Assembly (NCBI RefSeq): GCF_019916025.1
Contig: NZ_CP079740.1
Coordinates: 1-47,028 of the forward strand
Direction: 5' to 3'
DNA length: 47,028 nt
Source: Paraclostridium bifermentans
Lineage (GTDB): Bacteria > Bacillota > Clostridia > Peptostreptococcales > Peptostreptococcaceae
Under the pieces are notes generated by a model. That model was not told the origin of the DNA, ran no database searches, and saw only the letters and a program-made list of their open reading frames with translations. How positions within the stretch are numbered: position 1 is the first letter of the stretch; every line of letters begins with the position of its first letter. The translations under genes and the position numbers were made by a program. Shown here piece after piece: positions 14,561-22,322 of the stretch.

Positions 14561-15133
14561 TTATTTTACATCACTTATCATTTTATTGAACTCTTTTTCT
14601 GTAAATGATCCAACATGCTTTTCACCATTTAAATAAAATGTAGGTATAAAATCTATCCCAAGATCATCTCTTTCAGACAGAATATGTTTTTGCATCTCAA
14701 CTCTATCTTTTTTAATAGCACCTAGTTTAAAAAACTCTTCAACATCTTTCACGTTTTTCATTTTACTCCATGTTTTATAATTATCCATTATATAATCTAC
14801 CGTTTCTATTTTATCTAAGTTATCAATTCTGTTGAATATAACATCATCATACTTAAACTTTTCAAAATCAACATGCTTTACTACATAATATATTTCACCA
14901 TTTTTAATTTTATCTCTTAATGTATCTCCTATATTTTCATGTAACTCATAGCAGTCTATACATTGAAAACTCATGTATTCTACCAATTTTATTTTGGCAT
15001 TAGGGTCTCCATATGCTAGTCCATACTTTGTATCTATAGTTTCTTTACCTTTAGAGTATATTGAATATGCTGATATACAGATTGTAATAAAAGCAATAAA
15101 TAAAACTAATTTAACTACTCTTTTCTTATCCAT
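14561..15133 (-). CDS. membrane-anchored thioredoxin-fold oxidoreductase (DsbA/BdbD-like)
   Basis: An N-terminal membrane helix (about 6-24) is followed by a thioredoxin_4-type domain with the active site CIDC (Cys58 and Cys61 from this start) and the cis-proline segment FIPTFYLNGEKHVG. BdbD-like proteins of this type form disulfides outside the membrane. An upstream ATG at 15154 is in frame, but AGGG before the ATG at 15133 and the ATGGATAA overlap with the preceding gene favour the shorter 190-residue form. The precursor peptide of the same cluster has three Cys, two of them after its hydrophobic helix, which makes it the likely substrate. Confidence 0.8.
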   Translation of the reverse strand: MDKKRVVKLVLFIAFITICISAYSIYSKGKETIDTKYGLAYGDPNAKIKLVEYMSFQCIDCYELHENIGDTLRDKIKNGEIYYVVKHVDFEKFKYDDVIFNRIDNLDKIETVDYIMDNYKTWSKMKNVKDVEEFFKLGAIKKDRVEMQKHILSERDDLGIDFIPTFYLNGEKHVGSFTEKEFNKMISDVK

Positions 15134-15410
15134 TTGCCCTCTTTCCTTTTTCATAGAAATTTTTACAAAACTTCGTTCTTGAAACTATGAATACTAATCC
15201 AATAAGTACTATATATAAAACTATGTATATCAAAACTAAGTTTGAACTTATGTTTAATTTGAAACTACTTTGTGCTATATCTAGTACAACTCCACCATTA
15301 AATAAATTTACGCTTTTGTTACTTATCAAGGAATATAACAAGTAAAAAACTATACTAAACGGTATAAGTATAAAATATGCAGCAGATACAATTCCTAATG
15401 TTTTTTTCAT
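15126..15410 (-). CDS. small two-helix membrane protein of the peptide cluster
   Basis: This 94-residue protein has hydrophobic helices near 8-28 and 58-77, separated by about 30 residues predicted outside the cell, and a basic C-terminus. It overlaps its neighbours on both sides: four bases with the RRE-M50 gene (ATGA) and eight with the thioredoxin gene, so translation is coupled through the three. No family was recognised. Immunity protein or a membrane partner of the thioredoxin (BdbC-like, though far too short for that) are possibilities. Confidence 0.6.
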   Translation of the reverse strand: MKKTLGIVSAAYFILIPFSIVFYLLYSLISNKSVNLFNGGVVLDIAQSSFKLNISSNLVLIYIVLYIVLIGLVFIVSRTKFCKNFYEKGKRANG

Positions 15411-16300
15411 TTTATAGCTCCCTTCATTAGTTTCTTCATTAGAATTTTTCTAAGTATTCCTTTCCCATCTTGTGTAAAAGGTAATAGATTTATTACATTA
15501 ATTGCAAATCCTATTCCTAGAGTAAATATCATTACACTTTGTATTTTTATTGAAATTACTATTATTATGATTCCTAAAACGCTTGGAATCAATGGTCCTA
15601 GTAAAATAGATAATAAACTAGATTCTGTATTTACCTTAACTATGCTTACAGTAAATCTTCTTGCTAATATGTATCCACGAAATTCCTGATTTTGAATTTT
15701 ACTAACAGCTATATGAATCCATTCATGCATAACAAATCCACCTATAATTGAAAGTATAAAAACCAAGTAGCAGTCAATGGCATAATTTATCTTCTCATTA
15801 AACTCAGATACTAAATTATGTTTAAATAAGTAAATAGTTATAAAAGTAATCATCCACATTACAAACAACTTTTTTGTTACTACATAAATCAAAAGAGTCA
15901 AAGATCCAAATTTAGATTCAGAAACAGAGTATCTTTTCTTATACACATATTGAAATATACTTATGTTTAAAAATAAAACTACTATTTTATTCCCTATTAC
16001 CTTACTTTCAACTAAGTTTTTATCTTGTAAATTGCTTAATATATTTATTACATCTCTTTCTAATACAGTCTTTTTTACATTATACTTTTTGAGTAGCGCT
16101 ATAACTATGTCATCTATAGTGTTTTTGCCATTAACCAATTTTAAAATTTCATAAGCAACCCCATTTAGTGTAATGCTTTTATTTAAATCCTTATCAAAAA
16201 TTAAATTTTCATTTAAATCTACGCTATTAGGAATAATAAAAACTGTTTTTATTTTTAATAATTCTTTTATCTTTTCAATTAAAAATGTAAATAGGTTCAT
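15407..16300 (-). CDS. RRE (PqqD-like) domain fused to an M50-type membrane metalloprotease
   Basis: Residues about 25-100 look like a PqqD/RiPP recognition element: an N-terminal strand pair (DKDLNKSITLNGVAYEILKL), the helical NGKNTIDDIVIALLKKY and a third helix DVINILSNLQDKNLVE. The remainder is an M50-like peptidase with HEWIH (192-196) and a second metal motif NLLPFTQDGK (271-280, Asp278) in membrane helices. An RRE normally holds a leader peptide for a modifying enzyme; here it would present a precursor directly to an intramembrane protease. GGAGAG precedes the ATG. No radical SAM, YcaO or lanthipeptide synthase is encoded nearby. The layout recalls YydH-YydI-YydJ of Bacillus subtilis without its radical SAM enzyme. 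Confidence 0.78.
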   Translation of the reverse strand: MNLFTFLIEKIKELLKIKTVFIIPNSVDLNENLIFDKDLNKSITLNGVAYEILKLVNGKNTIDDIVIALLKKYNVKKTVLERDVINILSNLQDKNLVESKVIGNKIVVLFLNISIFQYVYKKRYSVSESKFGSLTLLIYVVTKKLFVMWMITFITIYLFKHNLVSEFNEKINYAIDCYLVFILSIIGGFVMHEWIHIAVSKIQNQEFRGYILARRFTVSIVKVNTESSLLSILLGPLIPSVLGIIIIVISIKIQSVMIFTLGIGFAINVINLLPFTQDGKGILRKILMKKLMKGAIK

Positions 16301-16345
16301 CTAATCTCTCCTTTATAAATTAAAATGTATTATTTAAATATAAAT

Positions 16346-17809
16346 TTAATCTAACTTAGAATTTAACTTATAAAGCTTTGGTATCATCAGCGTTATAGCT
16401 ACTACAGATATTAAAATAAGTTGATATATATATGCACCACTAAATGTTAGTGATATTATAGAAATCAAAATACATATTGCCGCAAAAGATAAAAATACAA
16501 TTATATTTGAAAATGGCTCTTTTTCTCTAACTGGAATTACAATACCATATGTGTAAATCACTATAACCCCCATTGCAGTATACATTAATCCACTTTTAAA
16601 TAATTCTATATTTATACCTAAATATGTAAATACGATGAAAAATAGTATCGTATATAGCAATATTCCAATAATAAGATTCCCTATTAGTTTCCCATAAGAA
16701 ATTAACTTACTAGAAATAGGAACTATATTAGAGTAAATAGTGAAATTTCTATCTTCACCAAATGAACTTAGTGCGAATATTGAACAAAAACTTGATAAAA
16801 TTAAATTAGCAATTGTTTTGTCTATAGTGTTTGGATCCAAAAACCCTACAGATATAATTATGCATATTAATACAAAGAAATTTGAAATATTAGTCTCACT
16901 TCGTACAATATGTTTAACTTCTTTTATTACAATCCATAACATTTTACCTTTGTATTTTGGTATATATTTAAAAATCATTAAATTTCTATTATCAAGTTCA
17001 ATTCCAGCAAATATAATCGTTATTAATATTCCTAAAATCAAAATTATTCCACTTAAAGTCAAACCAACTTTTGCATCTTTATAGTTAAAATATCCATATC
17101 CCAAACACATATCTATAACGGGTAATAAAATATTTACTATTGATACCTTATATGAGTTACTTTTAACTAAAAGACTATCTAGGTTAATTTTACTAACTAA
17201 ATAAATAAACGTATTTATACCTAAAATAATTGAGGCTAATTCTCTGATAAATTTTTTATGTGATATAAAGTACAGTAATCTAATTATTAATAGATAAATA
17301 ATATTTAATAAGAAATATATCAATAATGATTGCAAAATTACAGATATTAAATATATAATAATAATTTTTATATTAACCTTGGATCCGATAAATGATGGTA
17401 GGTGAAAAAATGTTACATAGCATAGATTGGTAATAATTATAAAAAATAATTCTTGAATTGTTTGTGCACATATCTTTTCTTTCTTTGTAAGAGGTAACCA
17501 TTTTATTATTTTGCTATAATTACTGCTATCATTGTCTGAGTTAATTAGTATTATGTATATAACAAAAGTAATTAAAGTTACATTTAACATACTTGAGGAA
17601 ATAAATGAAAAAAGCATACTTTTATTTCCGCTAATAATAGCATTAATCATAGGCGAAAATATCTTATACGATATAATAGCTCCTAAAAGAATAAAAAATG
17701 GGACTACAATAGATATAAAAACAAAGTATTTTTTAATTTTATTATATAAACTATTTTTAACTCCCTTAAGCATTGTTGTTAAAATTAGAAATGATTTCTC
17801 CAATCTCAT
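16346..17809 (-). CDS. ABC transporter permease of the peptide cluster
   Basis: This 487-residue protein has about twelve hydrophobic segments in two halves separated by a cytoplasmic stretch around 275-300, consistent with an ABC-2 type exporter permease. The start overlaps the ATPase gene by 44 bases; GAGGACAG nine bases before ATG 17809 supports it, while a second in-frame ATG at the ATPase stop codon lacks a Shine-Dalgarno. With the ATPase it would export the 72-residue peptide or confer resistance to it. Confidence 0.78.
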   Translation of the reverse strand: MRLEKSFLILTTMLKGVKNSLYNKIKKYFVFISIVVPFFILLGAIISYKIFSPMINAIISGNKSMLFSFISSSMLNVTLITFVIYIILINSDNDSSNYSKIIKWLPLTKKEKICAQTIQELFFIIITNLCYVTFFHLPSFIGSKVNIKIIIIYLISVILQSLLIYFLLNIIYLLIIRLLYFISHKKFIRELASIILGINTFIYLVSKINLDSLLVKSNSYKVSIVNILLPVIDMCLGYGYFNYKDAKVGLTLSGIILILGILITIIFAGIELDNRNLMIFKYIPKYKGKMLWIVIKEVKHIVRSETNISNFFVLICIIISVGFLDPNTIDKTIANLILSSFCSIFALSSFGEDRNFTIYSNIVPISSKLISYGKLIGNLIIGILLYTILFFIVFTYLGINIELFKSGLMYTAMGVIVIYTYGIVIPVREKEPFSNIIVFLSFAAICILISIISLTFSGAYIYQLILISVVAITLMIPKLYKLNSKLD

Positions 17810-18521
17810 TTTTTCTGTCCTCCCCTATAGCAACTTTCATAAAAACTTCTTCTAAGTCTTCACATTCAAATTCTTCTTTTAAACGATGACTTGTGCCCTT
17901 TGCTACAGTATTACCTTTATAAAGCATTATTACCTCATCCGATAATTCCTCAATTAAATTTAAATCATGTGAGCATAATAATATACTTCCTGAGCTTATA
18001 AAGCTCTTAAAAAGCTGTTTTGTTATTATAATTGACTCTATATCTAACCCCCTGAAAGGTTCATCAATAATTATTACCTCGCTTTCTAATGAGAAAGCAA
18101 CTATTATCTGAATTTTTTTCTTCATTCCATGTGAATATTCTTTTATCAAAATATCTAAAAAGTCTTGCATATTATACAGTTGAATTAATTTTTTTAATTT
18201 ATCACTTTTCTTTATAGAGTATACTGATAAAATAAAATCTATATATTCTCTCCCAGTCAAAGATTCCGGTAGTATCAAGTCATCTGGGATGTATCCAACT
18301 TTCTGTTTAAATTCTAGACTATCATTTTTATAATTTTCATATAATATCTTACCTGTATCTCTTTTGATAGTCCCTAAGATTAAATTAATTGTTGTAGTCT
18401 TTCCAGATCCATTAGGGCCTACAAGCCCTAAAACTTTATTTTTATTTAAAGAAAAACTGAGATTTTTTATAGCAACAATTTTATTGTTATAAGTTTTTGT
18501 CAAGTTATCTACATAAAGCAT
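17766..18521 (-). CDS. ABC transporter ATP-binding protein of the peptide cluster
   Basis: This is a complete nucleotide-binding domain: Walker A GPNGSGKTT (35-43), Q-loop near KQKVGYIPDD, signature YSHGMKKK (129-136; YSHGM in place of LSGGQ), Walker B VIIIDEP (149-155), and the switch His in LLCSHDLNL. A C-terminal tail of about 40 residues overlaps the permease gene. The signature variant is common in the bacitracin/lantibiotic-type export and immunity family. GGGAGGA precedes the ATG. Confidence 0.9.
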   Translation of the reverse strand: MLYVDNLTKTYNNKIVAIKNLSFSLNKNKVLGLVGPNGSGKTTTINLILGTIKRDTGKILYENYKNDSLEFKQKVGYIPDDLILPESLTGREYIDFILSVYSIKKSDKLKKLIQLYNMQDFLDILIKEYSHGMKKKIQIIVAFSLESEVIIIDEPFRGLDIESIIITKQLFKSFISSGSILLCSHDLNLIEELSDEVIMLYKGNTVAKGTSHRLKEEFECEDLEEVFMKVAIGEDRKNEIGEIISNFNNNA

Positions 18522-18559
18522 AGTTTACACATTCCTCCCAGTACTTAAATCAATTTATA

Positions 18560-18583
18560 GACTTAGGTGTCCTAAATTTAAAT
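18560..18583. repeat. inverted-repeat arm downstream of the precursor gene
   Basis: GACTTAGGTGTCCTAAATTTA followed by AAT; the inverted copy is at 18882-18903 on the other side of the precursor gene, differing by one base and a two-base gap. The arms flank exactly the 72-residue peptide gene and its Shine-Dalgarno. Confidence 0.6.
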
Positions 18584-18643
18584 CTTTATCTTTTGTTATA
18601 GTTTTAAATTTTTTAGTATAATTTTAATAAATTAAAGTCCTAT

Positions 18644-18862
18644 CTATTTACACTCTATGTTAACGTTAAGTCCATTTTCCCACTTAACTCCACCAGTAAA
18701 ACTTCCTTTACCTTGAACTAAACACCAAATTGCAGCTCCTAAAACAACAGTAGCTCCTAATGCTAAAAGTACTGCTACGAAAACTAAAAACCATGCTTGT
18801 TCCTCAGTTATTTCAAAATTATCACACTCTATTACAGGTGCATTGTATTGTATTAATTCCAT
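18644..18862 (-). CDS. 72-residue precursor peptide of the RRE-M50 cluster
   Basis: The hydrophilic, acidic N-terminus (about 1-23, with ECDNFEITEEQAW) looks like a leader recognised by the RRE domain. A continuous hydrophobic helix (about 24-50) holds Cys47, and a C-terminal segment rich in Gly, Asn and Lys (GKGSFTGGVKWENG) ends in Cys71. Cys13 lies in the leader. AGGAGG precedes the ATG. The small size, strong Shine-Dalgarno, first position and separate flanking repeats fit a bacteriocin- or pheromone-like precursor made in excess over its processing genes. A mature product with a Cys47-Cys71 disulfide, cut within or beside the helix by the M50 protease, is inference. It matches no bacteriocin family I know. 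Confidence 0.72.
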   Translation of the reverse strand: MELIQYNAPVIECDNFEITEEQAWFLVFVAVLLALGATVVLGAAIWCLVQGKGSFTGGVKWENGLNVNIECK

Positions 18863-18881
18863 TTCCCAATCTCCTCCTCTA

Positions 18882-18903
18882 ATTTAAATAGAACACCTAA
18901 GTC
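18882..18903. repeat. inverted-repeat arm upstream of the precursor gene
   Basis: ATTTAAAT-AGAACACCTAAGTC, partner of 18560-18583. In the precursor mRNA it would directly precede the AGGAGG Shine-Dalgarno, so pairing with the distal arm could protect the message or affect translation; alternatively both are operator sites. Confidence 0.55.
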
Positions 18904-19484
18904 AAAAGACATTGTTAGATATTTGACAACCTTGCCTTTGTATAAATTGTTGCATATCAAAAAATCGTTTGCAATATTCAGTTCGAATAATGTCAAAATT
19001 TTTATATAATTTAATAAATTGAAATAAGTAAACGTGTTTAGTTAATCTACTATATATACTGTGTACGAATATTGGAATTACATAATATTCACTTTCATGA
19101 TGTAAGGATATTTTGGAAATAAATTTTTATATTTTGTATATTAAAAATCAAATAAGTCTATTTTTGTTGAAATTTGCTTAATTTTATATTTTTTTGTCAT
19201 TTTCTTCCCTATTAGCTAACTTTTTCTCTTTTCTAAAACTTAAAGTTCGGATGAAATTTAATAATATTTATCCTAAGTATTAAAATAAATATTGTTGTAA
19301 GTAGTTAATTCTAACCTATATGTTAAAACTTTTAAAAATACTTTATATTTAAATCTTAATCTAAATATATGCTCATTTTAATCCAATTTTATTTTAATTC
19401 ACTCTATTTAAATTGATTTATTTTACTTAATCTGTATAATAATTATCAATCTGAGTTAACTACAAATATGTAAAGGAGTTCATA
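18904..19484. other. noncoding region between divergent genes
   Basis: About 580 bases without a supported ORF. It must hold the promoter of the peptide cluster (minus) and that of the small gene at 19485 (plus). A TTGACA on the minus strand lies near 19010, but no matching -10 at normal spacing was found, so I cannot define the promoter. Confidence 0.35.
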
Positions 19485-19628
19485 ATGGTTTTAATATCCT
19501 TATTCCAAATCTTAAGCATTCTGTTATTAATTAATGTATTTGTAATTATATTTATATCAATTTTTAAGTTTTTAAAATCTAATAATCAGATTGATATTGA
19601 AATCAATAAATTAAAAGATAAGGAATAA
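19485..19628 (+). CDS. 47-residue single-pass membrane peptide
   Basis: AAAGGAG lies nine bases before the ATG. The peptide has one N-terminal hydrophobic helix (about 2-27) and a charged tail (QIDIEINKLKDKE). A short hairpin with nine T residues follows. Unrecognised; the shape resembles small membrane toxins and regulatory peptides, with no further evidence. Confidence 0.5.
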   Translation: MVLISLFQILSILLLINVFVIIFISIFKFLKSNNQIDIEINKLKDKE

Positions 19629-19646
19629 TATAAAGTTTTATATTGT

Positions 19647-19671
19647 AACTAATTTTAATTAGTTTTTTTTT
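19647..19671 (+). terminator. intrinsic terminator
   Basis: AACTAATT (19647-19654) pairs with AATTAGTT (19657-19664), followed by T residues to 19671. Confidence 0.75.
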
Positions 19672-19721
19672 ATTTATTATAGTAAAATTTTACTCAAATC
19701 AATATTAGGAGGATTTAAGTT

Positions 19722-19931
19722 ATGGAGAAAAAACAATATGTTTGCCCTAAATGTTCAAATACATCTTATGAAAGTGATCAATTTCAAGCTACAGGTGGAA
19801 ACTTTGCAAAAATATTTGATATCCAAAATAAAAAATTTATAACTATAAGCTGTACTAAATGTGGATACACTGAACTTTATAAAAGTAATACATCAGATGG
19901 ATGGAATATTTTAGATTTTCTTATAGGTTAA
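19722..19931 (+). CDS. DUF2082-type zinc-ribbon protein
   Basis: This 69-residue protein has CPKC (9-12) and CTKCGY (44-49) as the two halves of a zinc ribbon, separated by ATGGNFAKIFDIQNKKF, and ends in WNILDFLIG. This is the full pattern of the small nucleic-acid-binding zinc ribbon family DUF2082. AGGAGG precedes the ATG. Function in the family is not established. It stands alone before a 29-bp-arm terminator, just outside the replication origin. Confidence 0.8.
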   Translation: MEKKQYVCPKCSNTSYESDQFQATGGNFAKIFDIQNKKFITISCTKCGYTELYKSNTSDGWNILDFLIG

Positions 19932-19932
19932 T

Positions 19933-19997
19933 ATATCAAATTCAAATAAAAAAAGGATATTATTTACTAATATCCTTTTTTTATTTGAATTTGATAT
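19933..19997 (+). terminator. terminator with 29-bp perfect arms
   Basis: Arms 19933-19961 and 19969-19997 surround a 7-nt loop; an internal run of seven T residues lies in the right arm. Confidence 0.85.
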
Positions 19998-20102
19998 TAA
20001 ATTTCTCATTTTATTTTATAAAAATTACAGTTTTTTCGATCTTTATCTTCCGTTTTTAGCTAAATTTTCTAAATTCCCATATATTTACCCATTTTGATGT
20101 GC

Positions 20103-20134
20103 AAAAACTTTCTCATAGGCGCTGAGAGGTTTTT
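20103..20134 (+). terminator. terminator-like hairpin in the origin region
   Basis: AAAAACTTTCTCA with TGAGAGGTTTTT (two G-U type pairs) around TAGGCGC, ending in five T residues. No gene ends here. It may end a short regulatory RNA of the replicon; a promoter was not identified. The rest of 19998-20400 has no ORF. Confidence 0.4.
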
Positions 20135-20253
20135 ATCTATATGTAAACTTTATTCTTTGATAGTTAATATTTCTTGAAAAAGATTTTTACGTAAAGTTAA
20201 AAAATATATTACTAATATTTATAATTAAATTAATCATCTAAATAGCAAAATAA

Positions 20254-20270
20254 ATATGTCATATTGATAA
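20254..20270 (+). repeat. degenerate outlying iteron
   Basis: ATATGTCATATTGATAA matches the iteron core (TGTCAACTTGATA) except for two bases. Similar outliers lie at 21793-21809 and 21892-21907, on the far side of the initiator gene. Confidence 0.5.
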
Positions 20271-20408
20271 TATATTTTGATTTAAATAGATTAGATTAGA
20301 ACAGAAAAGTACCTTTACTAGTCTTTACTATTATTTAAAATAGTATTTAATAGTATTTATAGTATTTAAGTAGCAGTGAAAACCTTGAAATCACTTATAC
20401 TGAAGCGA

Positions 20409-20558
20409 TTAAAAGTGTCAACTTGATAGTTAAAAGTGTCAACTTGATAGTTAAAAGTGTCACTTTGATAGTTTTTATATGTCAACTTGATAGTTAAAAG
20501 TGTCAACTTGATAGTTAAAAGTGTCACTTTGATAGCATTAAAAGTGTCACTTTGATAG
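20409..20558 (+). other. replication origin iteron array, seven direct 21-bp repeats
   Basis: Copies start at 20409, 20430, 20451, 20472 (22 bases, degenerate front), 20494, 20515 and 20538, with core AAAAGTGTCAACTTGATAG or the variant AAAAGTGTCACTTTGATAG. The 21-bp period (two helical turns) puts Rep molecules on one face of the DNA. An AT-rich stretch follows at 20559-20600. This is the initiator-binding part of the origin. Confidence 0.92.
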
Positions 20559-20594
20559 CATATTAATATAACAAAAAGTTAATACTGTTAAAAT

Positions 20595-20627
20595 ACAGTG
20601 TCAAAATTGAAAAAGTGACACTTTTAA
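20595..20627. promoter_or_regulatory. inverted half-iterons before rep (probable autoregulatory operator)
   Basis: CAGTGTCA and AAGTGACACTTTTAA face each other, the second being the iteron core in reverse orientation, about 50 bases before the rep start. In Rep_3 plasmids inverted half-iterons at this place bind Rep dimers that repress rep. Confidence 0.65.
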
Positions 20628-20678
20628 ATTATACATATGATATACTAGTTTTAGTAGTTAATAGAATTGGGGGGTATT

Positions 20679-21785
20679 ATGAGTAATTTAACTGATATAG
20701 AAAATCCAAAAATACTTATGAAGAACAATGTGCTAATACAATCTAAATATAGCTTAACATTGAATGAAAATAGAATATTTTTGTTAATACTTTATAAACT
20801 TCAAAAAAACTATAATGGATCAATGCATTGTGATATTCATTATGATGAATTTAAAGAAATAATAAAAAGAACGAATGATAGAACTGTGAAAAAAATAAGT
20901 AGCTATTTAGAAGGTCTTATGAACAAAAGTATATTTTTCATTGAAAAAAAGAGAAATGATAAATTGATTTGGGGACAATACAATTTTATATCAGGATACC
21001 AGTTTGATGAAGAAACTCAGATTTTTAGAATCGAAAGCCCCAAAAAAATTTATACTCTATTAGACCAATACTTAAAGACAGGATATACTCCTGCAAACTT
21101 AGCTATACTATTTAGTTTGAAGAATTATAATGCTCAAAGATTATATGATTTAATAAGAGTTTGGTCAGGAACTAAACAAACTATAAATTATAAAATTGAG
21201 GATATAAAGATGTATTTAATGCTAGAAGATAGTTATCCTCAATATTCAAATTTTAAAAGACGTGTAATTTTACCAGCAATAAAAGAACTAAATGAAAGTG
21301 GGTTTTTTGAAATAGATATAAAAGAAAACAAATCAGGAAGAAAAGTTGAATCAATAGATTTTATAGTAAAAGACTTAGACAAGAGAAAGTACTTCTCTAA
21401 AGATGATGTAATTGATCAAATTGGGGAGTCTAATATTTATGAACAATCAAGTGTACCTGAACCATTTGAAGAAAGTAAAATAAATTTAAAATTAGAAAAA
21501 TCTATTTTAAATAGAGAATTTTTTGTTCCAGATGAAACAGTTTTTACAAAAGGAACCTTAAGAAGTTTTAAAATGGATTTCGAAAATATAGACTTTAAAA
21601 ATGATTATATGAAAAAAGCATTTGATGATGCTGTTATGATAACTCTAGATAAAGACGATGTTGAAACTATAAAAGCCGTATCATATAAATTCTTTAAGGG
21701 AACCTTAGATAATAAAATTTTGGAGTACAAGAAAGAGTATGAAGAAGATTTAAAGCATAAAGAAGAAATGGATTTATTTTGGTAG
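20679..21785 (+). CDS. Rep_3 family plasmid replication initiator
   Basis: This 368-residue protein has two winged-helix domains of the RepB/RepE type. The first opens with VLIQSKYSLTLNENRIFLLILYKLQ and includes IHYDEFKEIIKRTNDRTVKKI; the second includes AQRLYDLIRVW and the RRVILPAIKELNESGFFEIDIK recognition region. The acidic C-terminal 90 residues are less conserved. A TTG at 20667 is in frame but falls in the GGGGGG Shine-Dalgarno, so ATG 20679 is the start. It would bind the iterons directly upstream to open the origin, and probably the inverted half-iterons to limit its own synthesis. Confidence 0.93.
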   Translation: MSNLTDIENPKILMKNNVLIQSKYSLTLNENRIFLLILYKLQKNYNGSMHCDIHYDEFKEIIKRTNDRTVKKISSYLEGLMNKSIFFIEKKRNDKLIWGQYNFISGYQFDEETQIFRIESPKKIYTLLDQYLKTGYTPANLAILFSLKNYNAQRLYDLIRVWSGTKQTINYKIEDIKMYLMLEDSYPQYSNFKRRVILPAIKELNESGFFEIDIKENKSGRKVESIDFIVKDLDKRKYFSKDDVIDQIGESNIYEQSSVPEPFEESKINLKLEKSILNREFFVPDETVFTKGTLRSFKMDFENIDFKNDYMKKAFDDAVMITLDKDDVETIKAVSYKFFKGTLDNKILEYKKEYEEDLKHKEEMDLFW

Positions 21786-21792
21786 TCTTAAA

Positions 21793-21907
21793 ATATGTCA
21801 ACTTGATAATCACACTAAAAGTTTAAATAATAAAAAATATATATATTAAACATTTCAAGTATAGTAGAAATAGTAGACAAATAAATCAAAATGTGTCATA
21901 TTGATAA
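21793..21907 (+). repeat. two degenerate iterons downstream of rep
   Basis: ATATGTCAACTTGATAA at 21793-21809 and TGTGTCATATTGATAA at 21892-21907, the same orientation as the main array. They may titrate Rep or assist handcuffing. The rest of 21786-22040 is noncoding. Confidence 0.55.
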
Positions 21908-22040
21908 TTTAAAAAAATTATTATGTATCAAAACTTCAAGTGAAATGCTAAGTGATTGAAAATGCTAATGTTTAACTGTTTTAAATTATAATGATTTAAA
22001 AAAATTTTTATATAAAAGCAACACATTGATAATTAGAATT

Positions 22041-22079
22041 AAAAAGCTACTGTTTTTTTATTAAAAACAGTAGCTTTTT
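22041..22079. terminator. bidirectional intrinsic terminator
   Basis: 17-bp perfect arms (22041-22057, 22063-22079) around five bases, between the rep unit and the convergent XRE gene. Confidence 0.85.
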
Positions 22080-22091
22080 GATTAACTATAG

Positions 22092-22313
22092 CTATTTAAC
22101 ATCTTCAGTATCATCAACATATTCCAAAATATCTCCAGGTTGACATTCCAATATGTTACAAATACTATTTAAAGTTGTGAATCTAACAGCTTTAGCTTTA
22201 TTATTTTTCAAAATGGAAAGATTAGCCATAGTGATTCCGAGCTTTTCTGAAAGCTCAGTAGAACTCATTTTTCTCTTTGCCATCATTACATCTAAATTAA
22301 CTATAATCGCCAT
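22092..22313 (-). CDS. XRE-family regulator of the DUF2975 module (YozG-like)
   Basis: This 73-residue Cro/CI-type HTH has KMSSTELSEKLGITMANLSILKN as the helix-turn-helix and the conserved end TLNSICNILECQPGDILEY. Very short XRE proteins of this type pair with DUF2975 membrane proteins, as YozG with YoaS in Bacillus subtilis. AGGAGA precedes the ATG, and it follows the 162-residue DUF2975 gene by nine bases. Confidence 0.85.
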   Translation of the reverse strand: MAIIVNLDVMMAKRKMSSTELSEKLGITMANLSILKNNKAKAVRFTTLNSICNILECQPGDILEYVDDTEDVK

Positions 22314-22322
22314 AATATCTCC

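Noticed and set aside
13885-18862. Lantibiotic, sactipeptide or daptide cluster
   Set aside because: No LanB/C/M, radical SAM, dehydrogenase or methyltransferase genes are present, and the precursor has no typical core of those classes.
20409-20558. Possible CRISPR array
   Set aside because: The 21-bp units are contiguous without spacers and lie next to a Rep_3 gene, so they are iterons.
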